From contig NZ_FTOA01000002.1 of the NCBI RefSeq assembly GCF_900156605.1, positions 620,001 through 684,000 of the forward strand: a DNA stretch of 64,000 nt, read 5' to 3'. The notes beneath the pieces are model-generated. The model searched no databases. It saw only the letters and a list, made by a program, of their open reading frames with translations, and was not told the DNA's origin. Numbering within the stretch: the stretch's first letter is position 1; each line of letters begins with the position of its first letter. The translations under genes were made by a program, and so were the position numbers. Below are positions 35,095 to 44,395 of this stretch, piece after piece. Source of the DNA: Insolitispirillum peregrinum. Its GTDB lineage: Bacteria; Pseudomonadota; Alphaproteobacteria; Rhodospirillales; Rhodospirillaceae.

Positions 35095-35711
35095 CGGACC
35101 ATGCTCTGGATGGCTTCGGCGACACGGTCGGGCTGGCTGAGTGGCAACAGGTGGCCACCTGCGGGCAACAGGGTGAGCTGCTCGGGGGGAAAGGTTTCAA
35201 GGCTGAGGGTCGCCGGAGCAATCTCGTCATCGGCACAGGCCAGCGCCCGCACCGTTTGACGCGCCCGCAAGGCAGACCGCTGGTCATCATCGGCCAAGGC
35301 CCGCAAGCCAGCGGTCAGGGCAACACTGTCCGGGCTGCCGCTTTCGCGCGTGGTCACACCGCAGCGAGCGCGGAAACTGTCCAGCACCCCCAGCGGATCA
35401 CTACCGAAGCGGCTGATCATCCGTTCCACCATCCGCACCGGAGTTCCACCGCTCTGGCCGTCTCCACTGCAAAAGCGGGCAAAGCCATTGACCGACAGCA
35501 ACGGCACCGAGGGCGGAAGCTGGTGCAACAGCCACATCACCCCATAGGAATGCCCAACCGCCAGCCTTATCCCTTCGATCGGGGGAAGTACCGACGGGGT
35601 CCCGTAAAAGCCCAGATCAACCGCCGTAACCGGCAGGTTGTCCGGCAGGCAGGCGCGCACCCCGTGCCAGACGGCGGGCGTAAAGCTCCAGCCATGGACC
35701 AGCACAATCAT
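35091..35711 (-). CDS. Alpha/beta hydrolase, BioH-type role
   Basis: 206-residue alpha/beta hydrolase with nucleophile Ser55 in GHSYG, VLVHGWS near the N-terminus as oxyanion motif, an acidic segment ACADDE, and His187 in GGHLLP. Placed between bioF and bioC, it probably demethylates pimeloyl-ACP methyl ester, the BioH step. Sequence is distant from E. coli BioH (256 residues), and shorter esterases such as BioG or BioK do the same job in other bacteria, so I give no symbol. Confidence 0.75.
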   Translation of the reverse strand: MIVLVHGWSFTPAVWHGVRACLPDNLPVTAVDLGFYGTPSVLPPIEGIRLAVGHSYGVMWLLHQLPPSVPLLSVNGFARFCSGDGQSGGTPVRMVERMISRFGSDPLGVLDSFRARCGVTTRESGSPDSVALTAGLRALADDDQRSALRARQTVRALACADDEIAPATLSLETFPPEQLTLLPAGGHLLPLSQPDRVAEAIQSMVR

Positions 35712-35718
35712 TTCGGCC

Positions 35719-36921
35719 TCACTGGCATGACCGAATCACCGGCTCCAGGGCCGTCAACAGCGTTGCCACCTGTTCCGGGCTGTGGGCGGCGGAAAAGGTC
35801 AGCCGCAAGCGGGCGGTACCGGGGGGCACCGTTGGCGGCCGAATGGCAACGGCCAGACAGTCGGCGGCTTCCAGCGCCCGCATCGCCGCCAGTGCGGCCT
35901 CCTCTCGCCCGAGGATCACCGGCACCACCTGCGTGGTCGACTGGGCGCAGTTCCCGCCCCAGCCGGTGATGGTCTGGCGGACCAGTTCGGCATGGCCTGC
36001 AACCCGCTCCCGCTCGGCATCAAGGGAGGGCAACAGGTCCAGCGCGGCATCCATCGCCCCCAGCACCGACGGCGGCGGAGCGGTGGTGTAGATCAGGCCG
36101 GGGCAGCGGTTGACCAGATAGGTACACAGGGTTTCCGACCCGGCAACATAGGCCCCAAAGCCGCCAAGGGCCTTGCCAAAGGTGCCCATGATCAGGTCGA
36201 TCCGTCCCCGCACCGCCGGATCGGCGCTGAGGCCGCGGCCTTGCGGGCCGAGCACCCCGGTGGCGTGGGCTTCGTCGACGTACACAAAGGCCTCGTGGCT
36301 GTCGGCAATGTCGCACAGGCGGGCGAGATCGGCACGGTCGCCGTCCATCGAATAAACGCTCTCGACCAGAATGAACAGGGTCGAGTCCGGCGAGGTCCGC
36401 CGGGCCTTGCCCAGCATGTCATCAAGGTGGTCCAGATCGTTGTGCCGGAACCGCTTGGGCATGATCCCGGCCGACTTCAGGCCTTCGTACATGCTGGCGT
36501 GAATCAGCCGGTCCACAAACACTTGCGGGTCCGGTCCGGCGACATCCTCGGCCAGCAGGGTGGCGAGAATGGTCTGGTTGGCCTGAAAGCCCGCGTTCAG
36601 CACCAGGGCTGCGGGCTTGCCCTTCAGCTCGGCCACCTTGCGTTCCACCTGCTGGTGGGCGGTCAGCGAGCCACACACCAGCCGCGAGGCGGTGGCACCG
36701 GCGCCATACTCGCTGGCCCAGGCGTGCGCGCGGGCAATCAGGGCCGGATGCAGCGCCAGCCCGAGGTAGTCATTGGACGAGAAATTGTGCAACCGCCGTC
36801 CCGCCCGTTCGATCAGGCCGGGGCCGGGGATGCTGCTGGCGCGGAGATCACGCTGGAGACCACGGGCCGTCAGGGTCCGTAGCCGGTCTGCCATCTGCTG
36901 CTCAAAGCGTGGTCCTGCCAT
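35719..36921 (-). CDS. bioF: 8-amino-7-oxononanoate synthase
   Basis: BioF condenses pimeloyl-ACP with alanine to KAPA. The 400-residue PLP enzyme of the alpha-oxoamine synthase family shows FSSNDYLGLA, the VESVYSMDGD and VDEAHATGVLG motifs, and the Schiff-base lysine in GTFGKALGG at about residue 250. It is the first bio gene and starts only 5 bases after the stop of the glycosyltransferase gene ahead of it. Confidence 0.95.
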   Translation of the reverse strand: MAGPRFEQQMADRLRTLTARGLQRDLRASSIPGPGLIERAGRRLHNFSSNDYLGLALHPALIARAHAWASEYGAGATASRLVCGSLTAHQQVERKVAELKGKPAALVLNAGFQANQTILATLLAEDVAGPDPQVFVDRLIHASMYEGLKSAGIMPKRFRHNDLDHLDDMLGKARRTSPDSTLFILVESVYSMDGDRADLARLCDIADSHEAFVYVDEAHATGVLGPQGRGLSADPAVRGRIDLIMGTFGKALGGFGAYVAGSETLCTYLVNRCPGLIYTTAPPPSVLGAMDAALDLLPSLDAERERVAGHAELVRQTITGWGGNCAQSTTQVVPVILGREEAALAAMRALEAADCLAVAIRPPTVPPGTARLRLTFSAAHSPEQVATLLTALEPVIRSCQ

Positions 36922-36926
36922 GGGCG

Positions 36927-37934
36927 CTACTCGATGTCCTTGTGGGCGGGCAAGGTTGGTTGGTTCTGCATATCATAGGCCATGGCCAACATCAGCAACT
37001 GACTGCCAATCAGGATCGGCAGCGCCGCCAGCATGACGGTCCCGGCCGGGGTCGCCACCCCTTGCGCTGCCGACTCGTGCCAGGCGCTGATCCCGAACAG
37101 CATGCCGGTCAGGGTCAACGGCAGTCCCAGCATCAGGGCCAGCGAGGCGACCTGAAAATCGCGCAGGAAGTAGTTGTAGAAGATGCGCTTGGCCAGATTG
37201 ACCGTGTGGCGGGCCAGAAAGCGCGGGATCACCTTGCCGATCTTCAGCCCGGAGACCTCGTCGGCATAAACGGCATCCATCGGGATGTCGCGCACCACCG
37301 CCCGCAGGGTGTTCAGGCGGAACAGCATGTCGGATTCAAAGAAATAGTCCTGCGCCACCTTGTCCAGCGGCATGTGCCGCAGCAAGGCACCGTGGATGGC
37401 GGTATAGCCGTTGGTCGGGTCGAAAACCTGCCAGTAGCCGCTGGAAAACTTGGTCAGGAACGACAGGACCGCATTGCCGAACAGACGAATCGGCGGCATG
37501 CCGCGCAACGAGCTGAGGCGGTAAAAGCGGTTGCCCTTGGTGTAATCGGCGCGGCCTTCGAGAATCGGGCGAATAAAGCGCGGGATCAGGGTCGGGTCCA
37601 TCTGGCCGTCGCCATCGAGCTTGACCACCACCGTTGCGCCATCGCTGGCCGCATGGGTGTACCCGGTGATCACCGCCCCGCCGACGCCCTTGTTGACCGG
37701 GTGACGGACCACCACCACCCGCGGATCGTCACAGTCCTTTTCGACGCGATCGCCGGTCTTTTCCGGGCAGCAGTCATCAATCACATAGATGCGATGGACT
37801 TCGGGACCAATACCCTTGATGACGCGGAAAACGGCATCTCCGACGCGATAGCAGGGAATCACCACCGCCACAATGGCGGCATCATGGGCGGTCACCAGAG
37901 CCAGGGCATCAGTCGCCGGAGCCGGAGCGGTCAT
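36927..37934 (-). CDS. Family 2 glycosyltransferase, polyprenol-phosphate type
   Basis: 335 residues: an N-terminal GT-A domain with VIPCYRVGDAVFRVI, IDDCCPEKTGD, KLDGDGQMDP (nucleotide/metal DxD), and an acidic catalytic EV-containing C-terminal part, then two C-terminal membrane helices (SLALMLGLPLTLTGML; MLAALPILIGSQLLML). The layout is that of dolichyl/undecaprenyl-phosphate sugar transferases, which load a sugar on the lipid carrier. The flippase and GT39 genes precede it, a matching three-part lipid glycosylation set. Confidence 0.82.
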   Translation of the reverse strand: MTAPAPATDALALVTAHDAAIVAVVIPCYRVGDAVFRVIKGIGPEVHRIYVIDDCCPEKTGDRVEKDCDDPRVVVVRHPVNKGVGGAVITGYTHAASDGATVVVKLDGDGQMDPTLIPRFIRPILEGRADYTKGNRFYRLSSLRGMPPIRLFGNAVLSFLTKFSSGYWQVFDPTNGYTAIHGALLRHMPLDKVAQDYFFESDMLFRLNTLRAVVRDIPMDAVYADEVSGLKIGKVIPRFLARHTVNLAKRIFYNYFLRDFQVASLALMLGLPLTLTGMLFGISAWHESAAQGVATPAGTVMLAALPILIGSQLLMLAMAYDMQNQPTLPAHKDIE

Positions 37935-37939
37935 GCAAA

Positions 37940-38308
37940 TCACCGTGAAAGAACAAACAGGCCACCCAGAATCAGGGCAACACCCAGACCATAGCGTAAA
38001 GTCAGCGGTTCGTGAAAGACCAGCCACGCAACGACCGGAACAATCACAAAACCAAGCGCCGAGAACGGGTAAGCCAGCGACAGCGGCACCCGTTGCAGGA
38101 TGAAAATCCACAACAGGGTTGCGGTGCCATAAAGGGTCAGGGCAATCCACAGCCACGGCGACAGCGCCAGCCCGACAAAGCCTTGCAAGGATGACAGGCT
38201 GGGGCTGGACTGGGCGGCGAATTTGAACATGAACTGCCCGGCAGCCAGCAACAGCGCAAAACCGGACAGCATCACCAGATTGACTGGTGTCAGGGCGGAG
38301 CCTGCCAT
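37940..38308 (-). CDS. EamA/SMR-like four-helix membrane protein (possible flippase)
   Basis: 122 residues with four membrane helices and the small-multidrug-resistance/ArnE-like pattern (FALLLAAGQFMFKFAA, LWIFILQRVPLSLAYPF, VVAWLVFHEPLTLRYGLGVALILGG). ArnE/F-type proteins flip lipid-linked sugars across the membrane. Between GT39 and GT2 genes, with 5-6 base spacers, a role in flipping the sugar-lipid is the simplest idea. Confidence 0.75.
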   Translation of the reverse strand: MAGSALTPVNLVMLSGFALLLAAGQFMFKFAAQSSPSLSSLQGFVGLALSPWLWIALTLYGTATLLWIFILQRVPLSLAYPFSALGFVIVPVVAWLVFHEPLTLRYGLGVALILGGLFVLSR

Positions 38309-38314
38309 GGATGA

Positions 38315-39793
38315 TCAGCCTTTTTTGTTGAACAGACGGCACACGGTGCGGGACAGGCACTGTCCCCATGCGAGCAGTAACGGTGCGGCGGCAATCGCCA
38401 TGCAGGGGATGACCAGCAGGTTATAGCGGGGAATGCTGACCGAGACAAAGGCTTGCAGGCCCAGCAGAACAATTGCCGGAGCACAAAAGGCCAGCCACAG
38501 CCCCTGTTGCCGACGAACCGCACCCACCAGCGATGGCAGCCAGAACGCTGCCCCGATCAGGCCAAAGTATTTGCTGACCCACAGGCCGCGCAGGGCGAGA
38601 CTGATGGTCACGGCCAGATGGGTGGGCAGGTCGGTAAACACCTTTTCGCGCAGCACCCAGCCCTGCAAGGCATCCTTGCTGCCCGCCTGCGCCAGCATCT
38701 CGCGCATCCATGCGCCGTTGCCCAGCACATAGTAGGCATCGGGAGAGTACCAGTCGAGCCGGGCCAAAAGATCAGCCGGAAAGAACAGACGGGCCAGGCT
38801 GTCGCCGAAATCCGGCAGCCAGAACAGCAAGGATGCCAGCCATTCCCGCGCGCTCATCGCATTATAGGCAACGCGCTGGGCCAGAATGTACCCCCCATAC
38901 GGGCCGGTGATGGCGGTCAGGCCGAACAGCTGGTGGTTTCGCCACAGCCACGGGGCAATTACCACTCCATAGCCGATGACCAACGCAGCACCGGCCAGCA
39001 GCACCGGCAGCAGCGGTTGCCGACGGACCAGTCGCCACAGGGCAACTCCCCCCAAAGCCAGTACCACCAGATACAGAACATAGCTGAAGGTCGGTCGGGT
39101 CAGGGCAGCCCCCCCAAACGCCGCCCCCGCGACCAGCCACCACAGCAGGACGCGTTTGCAGGATGCGGGTGCTCCGAGGGCACGGCAGCCCTCGACCAGC
39201 AACAGCGAAACCAGCGTTCCCAACGGCAGGGTCAGGCCTTCGGTCAGATATTGCTGACCATACTCGCCATAGGCCCCCGAGACAGCGGCAAGGACAAAGG
39301 CCACCCCTGCCGCCGGGCGGGACAGGCCAAGGCGGCGGGCGCCCAGCCAGACCAGCGCCAATCCCAAGGCCATGAACAGCCGCAGGATGGTTAGTGAATG
39401 CCCCCAGCCTTTCGGGGTTACAGTGGCCTCGGGGGGCACTCCGTCGCAGGCAACCGCGAGGGCCGCTTGATCCGTCGCGGCATAAAAACGATGCAGGAAA
39501 CAATCGACATGCTGATCAAAGACCGCGTCTGTCCGCATCATGCCCGCCAGCAACGCCGGATACAGCGGAGCCACCATCGACCCCGACGGCGGCGTTGATG
39601 TCGGCGGCGTTCCCGGATCGGCAAAAACCTGATGATGGGCCAGATGGTAGGCGATGTTCAGGTACCCCACGGCATCGGCAGCAGGCTCGGGCGGTGGCTT
39701 GCGGCCAAAAGCAGGCAACCAGACCACCAGCAGAGCGGCCAGCAGGACGCAGCATGCGGTGACGAGTGACGATGAACGGGATGAAACAGGCAT
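38315..39793 (-). CDS. GT39-like membrane glycosyltransferase
   Basis: 492 residues with about ten membrane helices: an N-terminal helix, a periplasmic segment with conserved acidic residues near AADAVGYLNIA, and multiple helices to residue 480. Such multispan enzymes (GT39/GT83/ArnT-like) use lipid-linked sugars from the periplasmic side to decorate lipid A, proteins or polysaccharides. It begins the unit with the flippase-like and GT2 genes. The sugar and acceptor are unknown. Confidence 0.75.
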   Translation of the reverse strand: MPVSSRSSSLVTACCVLLAALLVVWLPAFGRKPPPEPAADAVGYLNIAYHLAHHQVFADPGTPPTSTPPSGSMVAPLYPALLAGMMRTDAVFDQHVDCFLHRFYAATDQAALAVACDGVPPEATVTPKGWGHSLTILRLFMALGLALVWLGARRLGLSRPAAGVAFVLAAVSGAYGEYGQQYLTEGLTLPLGTLVSLLLVEGCRALGAPASCKRVLLWWLVAGAAFGGAALTRPTFSYVLYLVVLALGGVALWRLVRRQPLLPVLLAGAALVIGYGVVIAPWLWRNHQLFGLTAITGPYGGYILAQRVAYNAMSAREWLASLLFWLPDFGDSLARLFFPADLLARLDWYSPDAYYVLGNGAWMREMLAQAGSKDALQGWVLREKVFTDLPTHLAVTISLALRGLWVSKYFGLIGAAFWLPSLVGAVRRQQGLWLAFCAPAIVLLGLQAFVSVSIPRYNLLVIPCMAIAAAPLLLAWGQCLSRTVCRLFNKKG

Positions 39794-39871
39794 ACCGGAC
39801 GAGGCCCCTTGAACAGCGCGGGACGATGCTGCCGCAGGTGGAAACGGACAGCATGCTCCGCGCTTTTGTTT

Positions 39872-39921
39872 TGCCGCATCGTGTCAGCGAAAACCAGTGC
39901 TCACCTTTCGCCTGATGCTCT
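39872..39921 (-). repeat. Degenerate family A repeat fragment
   Basis: About 50 bases in reverse orientation keep the pattern GCATCGTG... GCGAAAACC, CTCACCTTTCGC and GATGCTC of family A, with several mismatches and no second hairpin. It lies upstream of the GT39 gene. Confidence 0.45.
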
Positions 39922-40066
39922 TGAGGGCCGTGTGTAGCCGTCTTGGCAGGCTTCAGCAACGTCTTGTGTGCTGTCCAGAGTGCGCAAACACCAAAACAGG
40001 CGGCCCGTCCCTCAGGACTGGCCGCCTGTCTCCCCGTCTTGCCGGCTCGCACACGGCGTTGCCGGA

Positions 40067-41599
40067 TCAGTTGCCGGGATGGTCAATCTGGCTTTTGTAC
40101 CGCGCCCGCATCTCTGTTACGGCCCAGTGATAAATGGGCCAGTTGGCCCCCAGCCGAAATGCCATCCCCCGGAACGGGCGGGCAAAGCGGTATGGAATCC
40201 TGAGCAGGGAAAACATCCAGTTGACACGATTGACAATTTTTTCGGCCAGCAGGCTGCCTTTTTCACTGATCAGCAAGGACAACCGGGCACGCAACCCCAT
40301 GCGGCTGTTCATTGACCGGGCATATTCCTTATAGCTTCCCGCCTGTTTTTGTCCGTTTTCCAGACGGTCTTTCAGCTCAAAAATGCGTGCAATCGTATTG
40401 GAAATAGCTTTTTTGTCGGTGGCGAAGTCGCCGCGCCGGATGCCATGATCCTCGATGATCCGCCTCGGGATTGGCCGGTTGTAGTTCCCCGGAATCCACC
40501 AAGTCTTCATCTCGGCAGACGAACTGATCCGGTTGATTTTAGGTTGCAGATGGGCACCGATGAACGGCATCGGCAGCAGGACAATGCCGACCCGCAGGGC
40601 AAATTCCACCAGCGAGCCCCCGCTGGCATCACCGCGCTTGTAATCGGTTGCATTGGTGATGTTCGGCGTCCAGACCTTGTCGCCATGGTGACCAATCAAC
40701 AGCAACCGTCCGGACAGCAAATGTTCGGCCCCGGCAATGGCGATATCTTCGCCGGTCGGATTGGCTGCGATGAATTCGGCCTCATAGGCATGTCCGCTGG
40801 TCAGATAATCATTCTGATCTATCTTGTAATGGGTCAGACCCAGCGTTTCAGCAATGGCTTTGCCGGAATCATCCATATCGCCCTGGGATTTCGTTGCATT
40901 CACCACCGAGATGGCTTCGTTGCAGCCTTGTGAGTGGGCAACAATGGTACAGCAGGCCGAATCATACCCGGAAGACAGCGTCGAAATGACCTTCAGCGGC
41001 TTTTTCCGACGCGGGTCTGCGGCATTGGCCGACAATGCGGCCACGGCGTCCAGAACGTGCCTTTTATAACCTGCAAAGTCGTCAAAGTCGTCCGGCAGGA
41101 CGCGGTCCTGATGGCGGATGACCAGATCCCGCGTGACCCGGATCGATTTCCCGTACAACAGGCTCATGGAACCATTCCGGGTTGGCATTTTCTTTTTGCA
41201 GTGATCCATGCCGGTGCGGACGCTGTAAAGGTCACGGGCATACAGGGGGTATTGCTCGTCCAGCTCATCGTCGGCCAGCGCCAGGGCGAAGGCCAGTGAA
41301 TTCGAGACAATCAGGCGGCTCCCCTGAGAGATGATATGGAGCCGGGAGAGGCTGTGAAAAGAGGAACTGTACACAACCTCTTCGCCAGAGATGCTGATGG
41401 CGCTCCCCAGCAGATAGCCATCCGTCAGGACCGGCGTCTCGAACGCCCCCGGCCAGACGGCATCGCCCCCCCATGCCGGATGTGTTTCGACCGCAGCGCC
41501 GTGCAGCACCTCGACAATATCGGAGCCTCTAGACTGAATGGATGCCCATGCAAATAGGGGTAAAGAGCTGTTTTCATTATATTTAAATGTAAGCGGCAT
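40067..41599 (-). CDS. Asparagine-synthetase-like PP-loop enzyme without glutaminase domain
   Basis: 510 residues from an ATG with GGAGC nine bases upstream. The PP-loop ATP-pyrophosphatase motif STLSSGYDS (about 206-214) and GHHGDKVW (about 303-310) match the C-terminal domain of asparagine synthetases (SGGLDS, SGHGGDE). The N-terminal 190 residues form a beta-rich domain with no Cys2, so a free ammonia or other amine donor, or a non-amide reaction, is expected. The upstream coding start lies in AT-rich DNA. Enzymes of this class occur in polysaccharide and peptide-modifying clusters. Confidence 0.7.
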   Translation of the reverse strand: MPLTFKYNENSSLPLFAWASIQSRGSDIVEVLHGAAVETHPAWGGDAVWPGAFETPVLTDGYLLGSAISISGEEVVYSSSFHSLSRLHIISQGSRLIVSNSLAFALALADDELDEQYPLYARDLYSVRTGMDHCKKKMPTRNGSMSLLYGKSIRVTRDLVIRHQDRVLPDDFDDFAGYKRHVLDAVAALSANAADPRRKKPLKVISTLSSGYDSACCTIVAHSQGCNEAISVVNATKSQGDMDDSGKAIAETLGLTHYKIDQNDYLTSGHAYEAEFIAANPTGEDIAIAGAEHLLSGRLLLIGHHGDKVWTPNITNATDYKRGDASGGSLVEFALRVGIVLLPMPFIGAHLQPKINRISSSAEMKTWWIPGNYNRPIPRRIIEDHGIRRGDFATDKKAISNTIARIFELKDRLENGQKQAGSYKEYARSMNSRMGLRARLSLLISEKGSLLAEKIVNRVNWMFSLLRIPYRFARPFRGMAFRLGANWPIYHWAVTEMRARYKSQIDHPGN

Positions 41600-41909
41600 C
41601 AGTGAAGCTCCAGTCCGCATAAATAAGGAAATGTACGAGACAATCCGTTTTTTCAAAAAGAGAGTCAGCGTATTGCAAGTCCGGCAAGGCCTTTGTCAAG
41701 GTGACGACATGAAGCGATGACAGATCAGGTCATAGGGAAACGGAGGTGCAATGCATTTTTATTCCGATTCATTTCAGACCATAGAGCCTATGCTTTCCAC
41801 CCGCATGGATCAACACAGATACACGATCGGCAATGCCCGGTAAATGTCATGCGGCAGGCATCCGGACGCAAACCCCGGCCAGCGCGTATCCCGCAGGTTC
41901 GACGGAATG
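41600..41909. other. Intergenic region, AT-rich
   Basis: 310 bases between the PP-loop gene and the methyltransferase gene. The base composition is less GC-rich than around it. I see no terminator-grade hairpin and no frame with ribosome site. Several short frames are antisense or unlikely. Confidence 0.4.
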
Positions 41910-42713
41910 TCATTTCCCGGCGCGAATCGCGGCCATGTCACGCAGCCAGGCCACCGTTTCCCCCGCCCGCGCACTGCCACCAAAGGCATAACAGGCCTCC
42001 AGCACGGCCAGTGGTGCACGGGTTCCGCTCAGCACCACCATCCCCGATGGCGTGCCCCACAGGGTGGTGGCGGTCAGGCCATGCTGACAGGCAAAGGCTG
42101 CGACTGGCTCCATCAGGCCAAAGGCCAGCACGTCATGGCACAGGATTACGCTGCCCGGATGCAGGAACGGTGCCAGCGCCGCCAGATCCTGTGCCACCTG
42201 TGCGCAGGTATGATGTCCGTCGATCAGTGCCAGGTCGAGCGGCACCCCCGCCAGTGGGCCATCCCCCGTCATCACCGGTGCCACCGCCTGAGGCGATGCC
42301 CCCTGTACCACGGTCAACGGCAAGCCTTCTTCCTGCGCGATGGCATTACAGCGGGGAATCCATTGCGCGGTAAACGGCTCGGCCCCGATTTCAATCGCCA
42401 CCACCTGCGCCTGCGGGCACAGCAAGGCGAGGGCAAAGCTGCTCCAGCCAAAGGAATTTCCGATCACCAGCACCCCTTGCGGCATCCAGTGCGGCACCGG
42501 CATCACCGCCCGCCGCCGTGGAGCTCCCAGCGCACATTCCAGGAAATACAATTCCTTCAAGGCAATGCCCAGATGCTCGGTCAACTGGGTGTCCCCCTGA
42601 AACAGCCAGGTAAATTCACTCAGCGAGTCGTTGGTGTGCTCGCGGTCCAGCCCGCTGGCGGCATGGTACCCCCGGCGTTCGTACAGCAGGACCAAATCCA
42701 TCAAAACCGACAT
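41910..42713 (-). CDS. Class I SAM-dependent methyltransferase-like protein
   Basis: 267 residues from an ATG preceded by AAGGAGAG. It has a Rossmann-like methyltransferase core: LVIGNSFGWSSFALALL (glycine region), VVAIEIGAEPF (acidic end of strand 2), LDLALIDGHHTCAQVAQDLAAL (post-core acidic motif), ILCHDVL. This resembles the Methyltransf_24 group often found in carbohydrate clusters. Start evidence is good. It is the neighbour of the PP-loop enzyme on the same strand but 310 bases apart, so co-transcription is uncertain. Confidence 0.68.
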   Translation of the reverse strand: MSVLMDLVLLYERRGYHAASGLDREHTNDSLSEFTWLFQGDTQLTEHLGIALKELYFLECALGAPRRRAVMPVPHWMPQGVLVIGNSFGWSSFALALLCPQAQVVAIEIGAEPFTAQWIPRCNAIAQEEGLPLTVVQGASPQAVAPVMTGDGPLAGVPLDLALIDGHHTCAQVAQDLAALAPFLHPGSVILCHDVLAFGLMEPVAAFACQHGLTATTLWGTPSGMVVLSGTRAPLAVLEACYAFGGSARAGETVAWLRDMAAIRAGK

Positions 42714-42780
42714 TCTGTCTCTCCTTGTTGCGTGCATTCCCGGCCCACGCCTGCCCGATCAGGACAGTGCCCCAGCCGTC

Positions 42781-43563
42781 TTACGGGGGCAAGAGTTCGA
42801 GATGGGCAGGCTGATCCAGATCGATCATCGGACCATTTTCCGGGCGGACCCATCCACGGACCCGCACCATTCTTCCGTTCAGTGCCTCCAGTCCTCCGTC
42901 CCGGCGGCGCAGGGCTTTGGCCGCGGCCGGGGATACTTTCACGGTGAAGTCGGTGCGCCAGTCATCGCCGAAGTTCAGATACCCGCCCGAAGACGTTTCC
43001 TGTGCCCGGCGGATGATGCCTTCCACCAGTACCATCGTCTGCCGGGAGGCTGTCACCTGTGCCGGGTCCAGCACCTGCGGTGAACGCCACAGGCCGCGTT
43101 CCTGCTCGCGGGCCAGATCCTCGCGGGCCAGCAATGCTGTGACCTCACCCGCAGGCCGGTCAGCCCCCGCATAGACCATCACCAGCCCGGCAGACAGCAA
43201 ATGGTCGCGTGCGCTCAGACCCGTCGGGTCAACAACGTCGCCGGATATCCGCCCATAGCGATCGCGCCCTGCCCAATCAGAAGATGGAACGACCTGTATA
43301 TCTTTTCCATCCAGAAAGATTTTCAGGGTCGCAATCACCCGTTCATCCATCCCTGCGTCACCGATCAGGACAGAGGGCATAACCACGTCCGCCAGACAGA
43401 CCGTATCCCCTGATTTCAGCATGATCTCGCCGGTGGACCGAAGCTCCTGTACCCGTTGCCCTGCCAAGGTATCCACTGTCATTCCAACAACCAGAAGTAA
43501 TGTTAACAGCGCCCCGTGCAGCAGGCGATTCTCCCCCCTGAACAACCGGATAGCCCCCCTCAT
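42781..43563 (-). CDS. Exported SNase-like (thermonuclease family) protein
   Basis: 260 residues with a signal anchor (LLHGALLTLLLVVGMTV). The SNase-fold segment is about 45-155: LKSGDTVCLADVVMP, DRYGRISGDVV (which carries the arginine equivalent to Arg87 of staphylococcal nuclease) and an ARED-EQERGLW motif. The canonical acidic E43 position is not obvious to me, so nuclease activity may be lost. The C-terminal about 90 residues (VEGIIRRAQETSSGGYLNFG) look like an OB-type add-on. Periplasmic or membrane-anchored. Confidence 0.72.
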   Translation of the reverse strand: MRGAIRLFRGENRLLHGALLTLLLVVGMTVDTLAGQRVQELRSTGEIMLKSGDTVCLADVVMPSVLIGDAGMDERVIATLKIFLDGKDIQVVPSSDWAGRDRYGRISGDVVDPTGLSARDHLLSAGLVMVYAGADRPAGEVTALLAREDLAREQERGLWRSPQVLDPAQVTASRQTMVLVEGIIRRAQETSSGGYLNFGDDWRTDFTVKVSPAAAKALRRRDGGLEALNGRMVRVRGWVRPENGPMIDLDQPAHLELLPP

Positions 43564-43732
43564 CAGCCCCTACCCATAAGGAGTAAGAGACTGCATTTTA
43601 CGGCCTCTACCAGCCTTTTTTATACCACCATAGGCAAAAAGACGCATTGTAACCTTGCCAGCCTGCCAGATGCCTGTAATTCTCTTGTCAGATCATGCTT
43701 TTCAAGGTCAACCCAATGCAAAAGAGGTGGCT

Positions 43733-44395
43733 GTGCTAACGGGAGAGGTCTCAGAAGGAGCCTTGTGCGGAAAGGTTCTGCTTGCCGATGACCATGCAGT
43801 GTTCCGCGAAGGATTGCGTCTGTTGATGGAGGCGCGCGGATTTGCTGCACAGGTTCTCGAAGCCGGTACGGCGGCAGAGGCAGGCGAGGTGGTCACCACC
43901 ACGCCCGATCTGGCGCTGGCGGTGCTTGACCTGTTCATGCCTGGTATGGAAGGCCTGACCTTCCTCAAGGATCTGCGCCAGAAGAACCCGACGCTGCCGA
44001 TCGTCCTGCTGACCGCCTCGGAAAAGCGCCACGACCTGCGGGCAGCGATCGATGCCGGTGCAACGGGCTATATTCCCAAGTCGTTCAGCATCAGCGACAT
44101 CCTGTCGGCCCTGAGCAGCATCCTCGACGGCGAAGCCTTCTTCCCCGACGAAGCGATGGAAGCCGAAGAAGAGCTGCCCGATGGTGTGCGGGACGTGTCG
44201 CTCAGCCCGCGCCAAAAGGAAGTCCTGGGCCTGATTTCGCGCGGCCACAGCAACAAGGAAATCGCCCGTATCCTTGATACCGCCTTGCCGACGGTGAAGA
44301 ATCACGTCGCCAACATTTTTGAGAAGCTCGGCACATCCAACCGCGTGGCAGCGGTCCGTCTGGGGCGCAAAATGGGGTTGATTGCCGATGAGTGA
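43733..44395 (+). CDS. LuxR-type response regulator (NarL family)
   Basis: 220 residues from a GTG with AAGAGG five bases upstream. The receiver domain has acidic residues at about 19-20, phospho-acceptor Asp66 in VLDLFMPGM, and Lys116 in IPKSF. The LuxR helix-turn-helix is at about 155-215 (LSPRQKEVLGLISRGHSNKEIA, TVKNHVANIFEKLG). No kinase is adjacent. It overlaps the iminopeptidase start by eight bases and may be co-transcribed. A longer in-frame start (43655) lacks a better ribosome site. Confidence 0.85.
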   Translation: MLTGEVSEGALCGKVLLADDHAVFREGLRLLMEARGFAAQVLEAGTAAEAGEVVTTTPDLALAVLDLFMPGMEGLTFLKDLRQKNPTLPIVLLTASEKRHDLRAAIDAGATGYIPKSFSISDILSALSSILDGEAFFPDEAMEAEEELPDGVRDVSLSPRQKEVLGLISRGHSNKEIARILDTALPTVKNHVANIFEKLGTSNRVAAVRLGRKMGLIADE

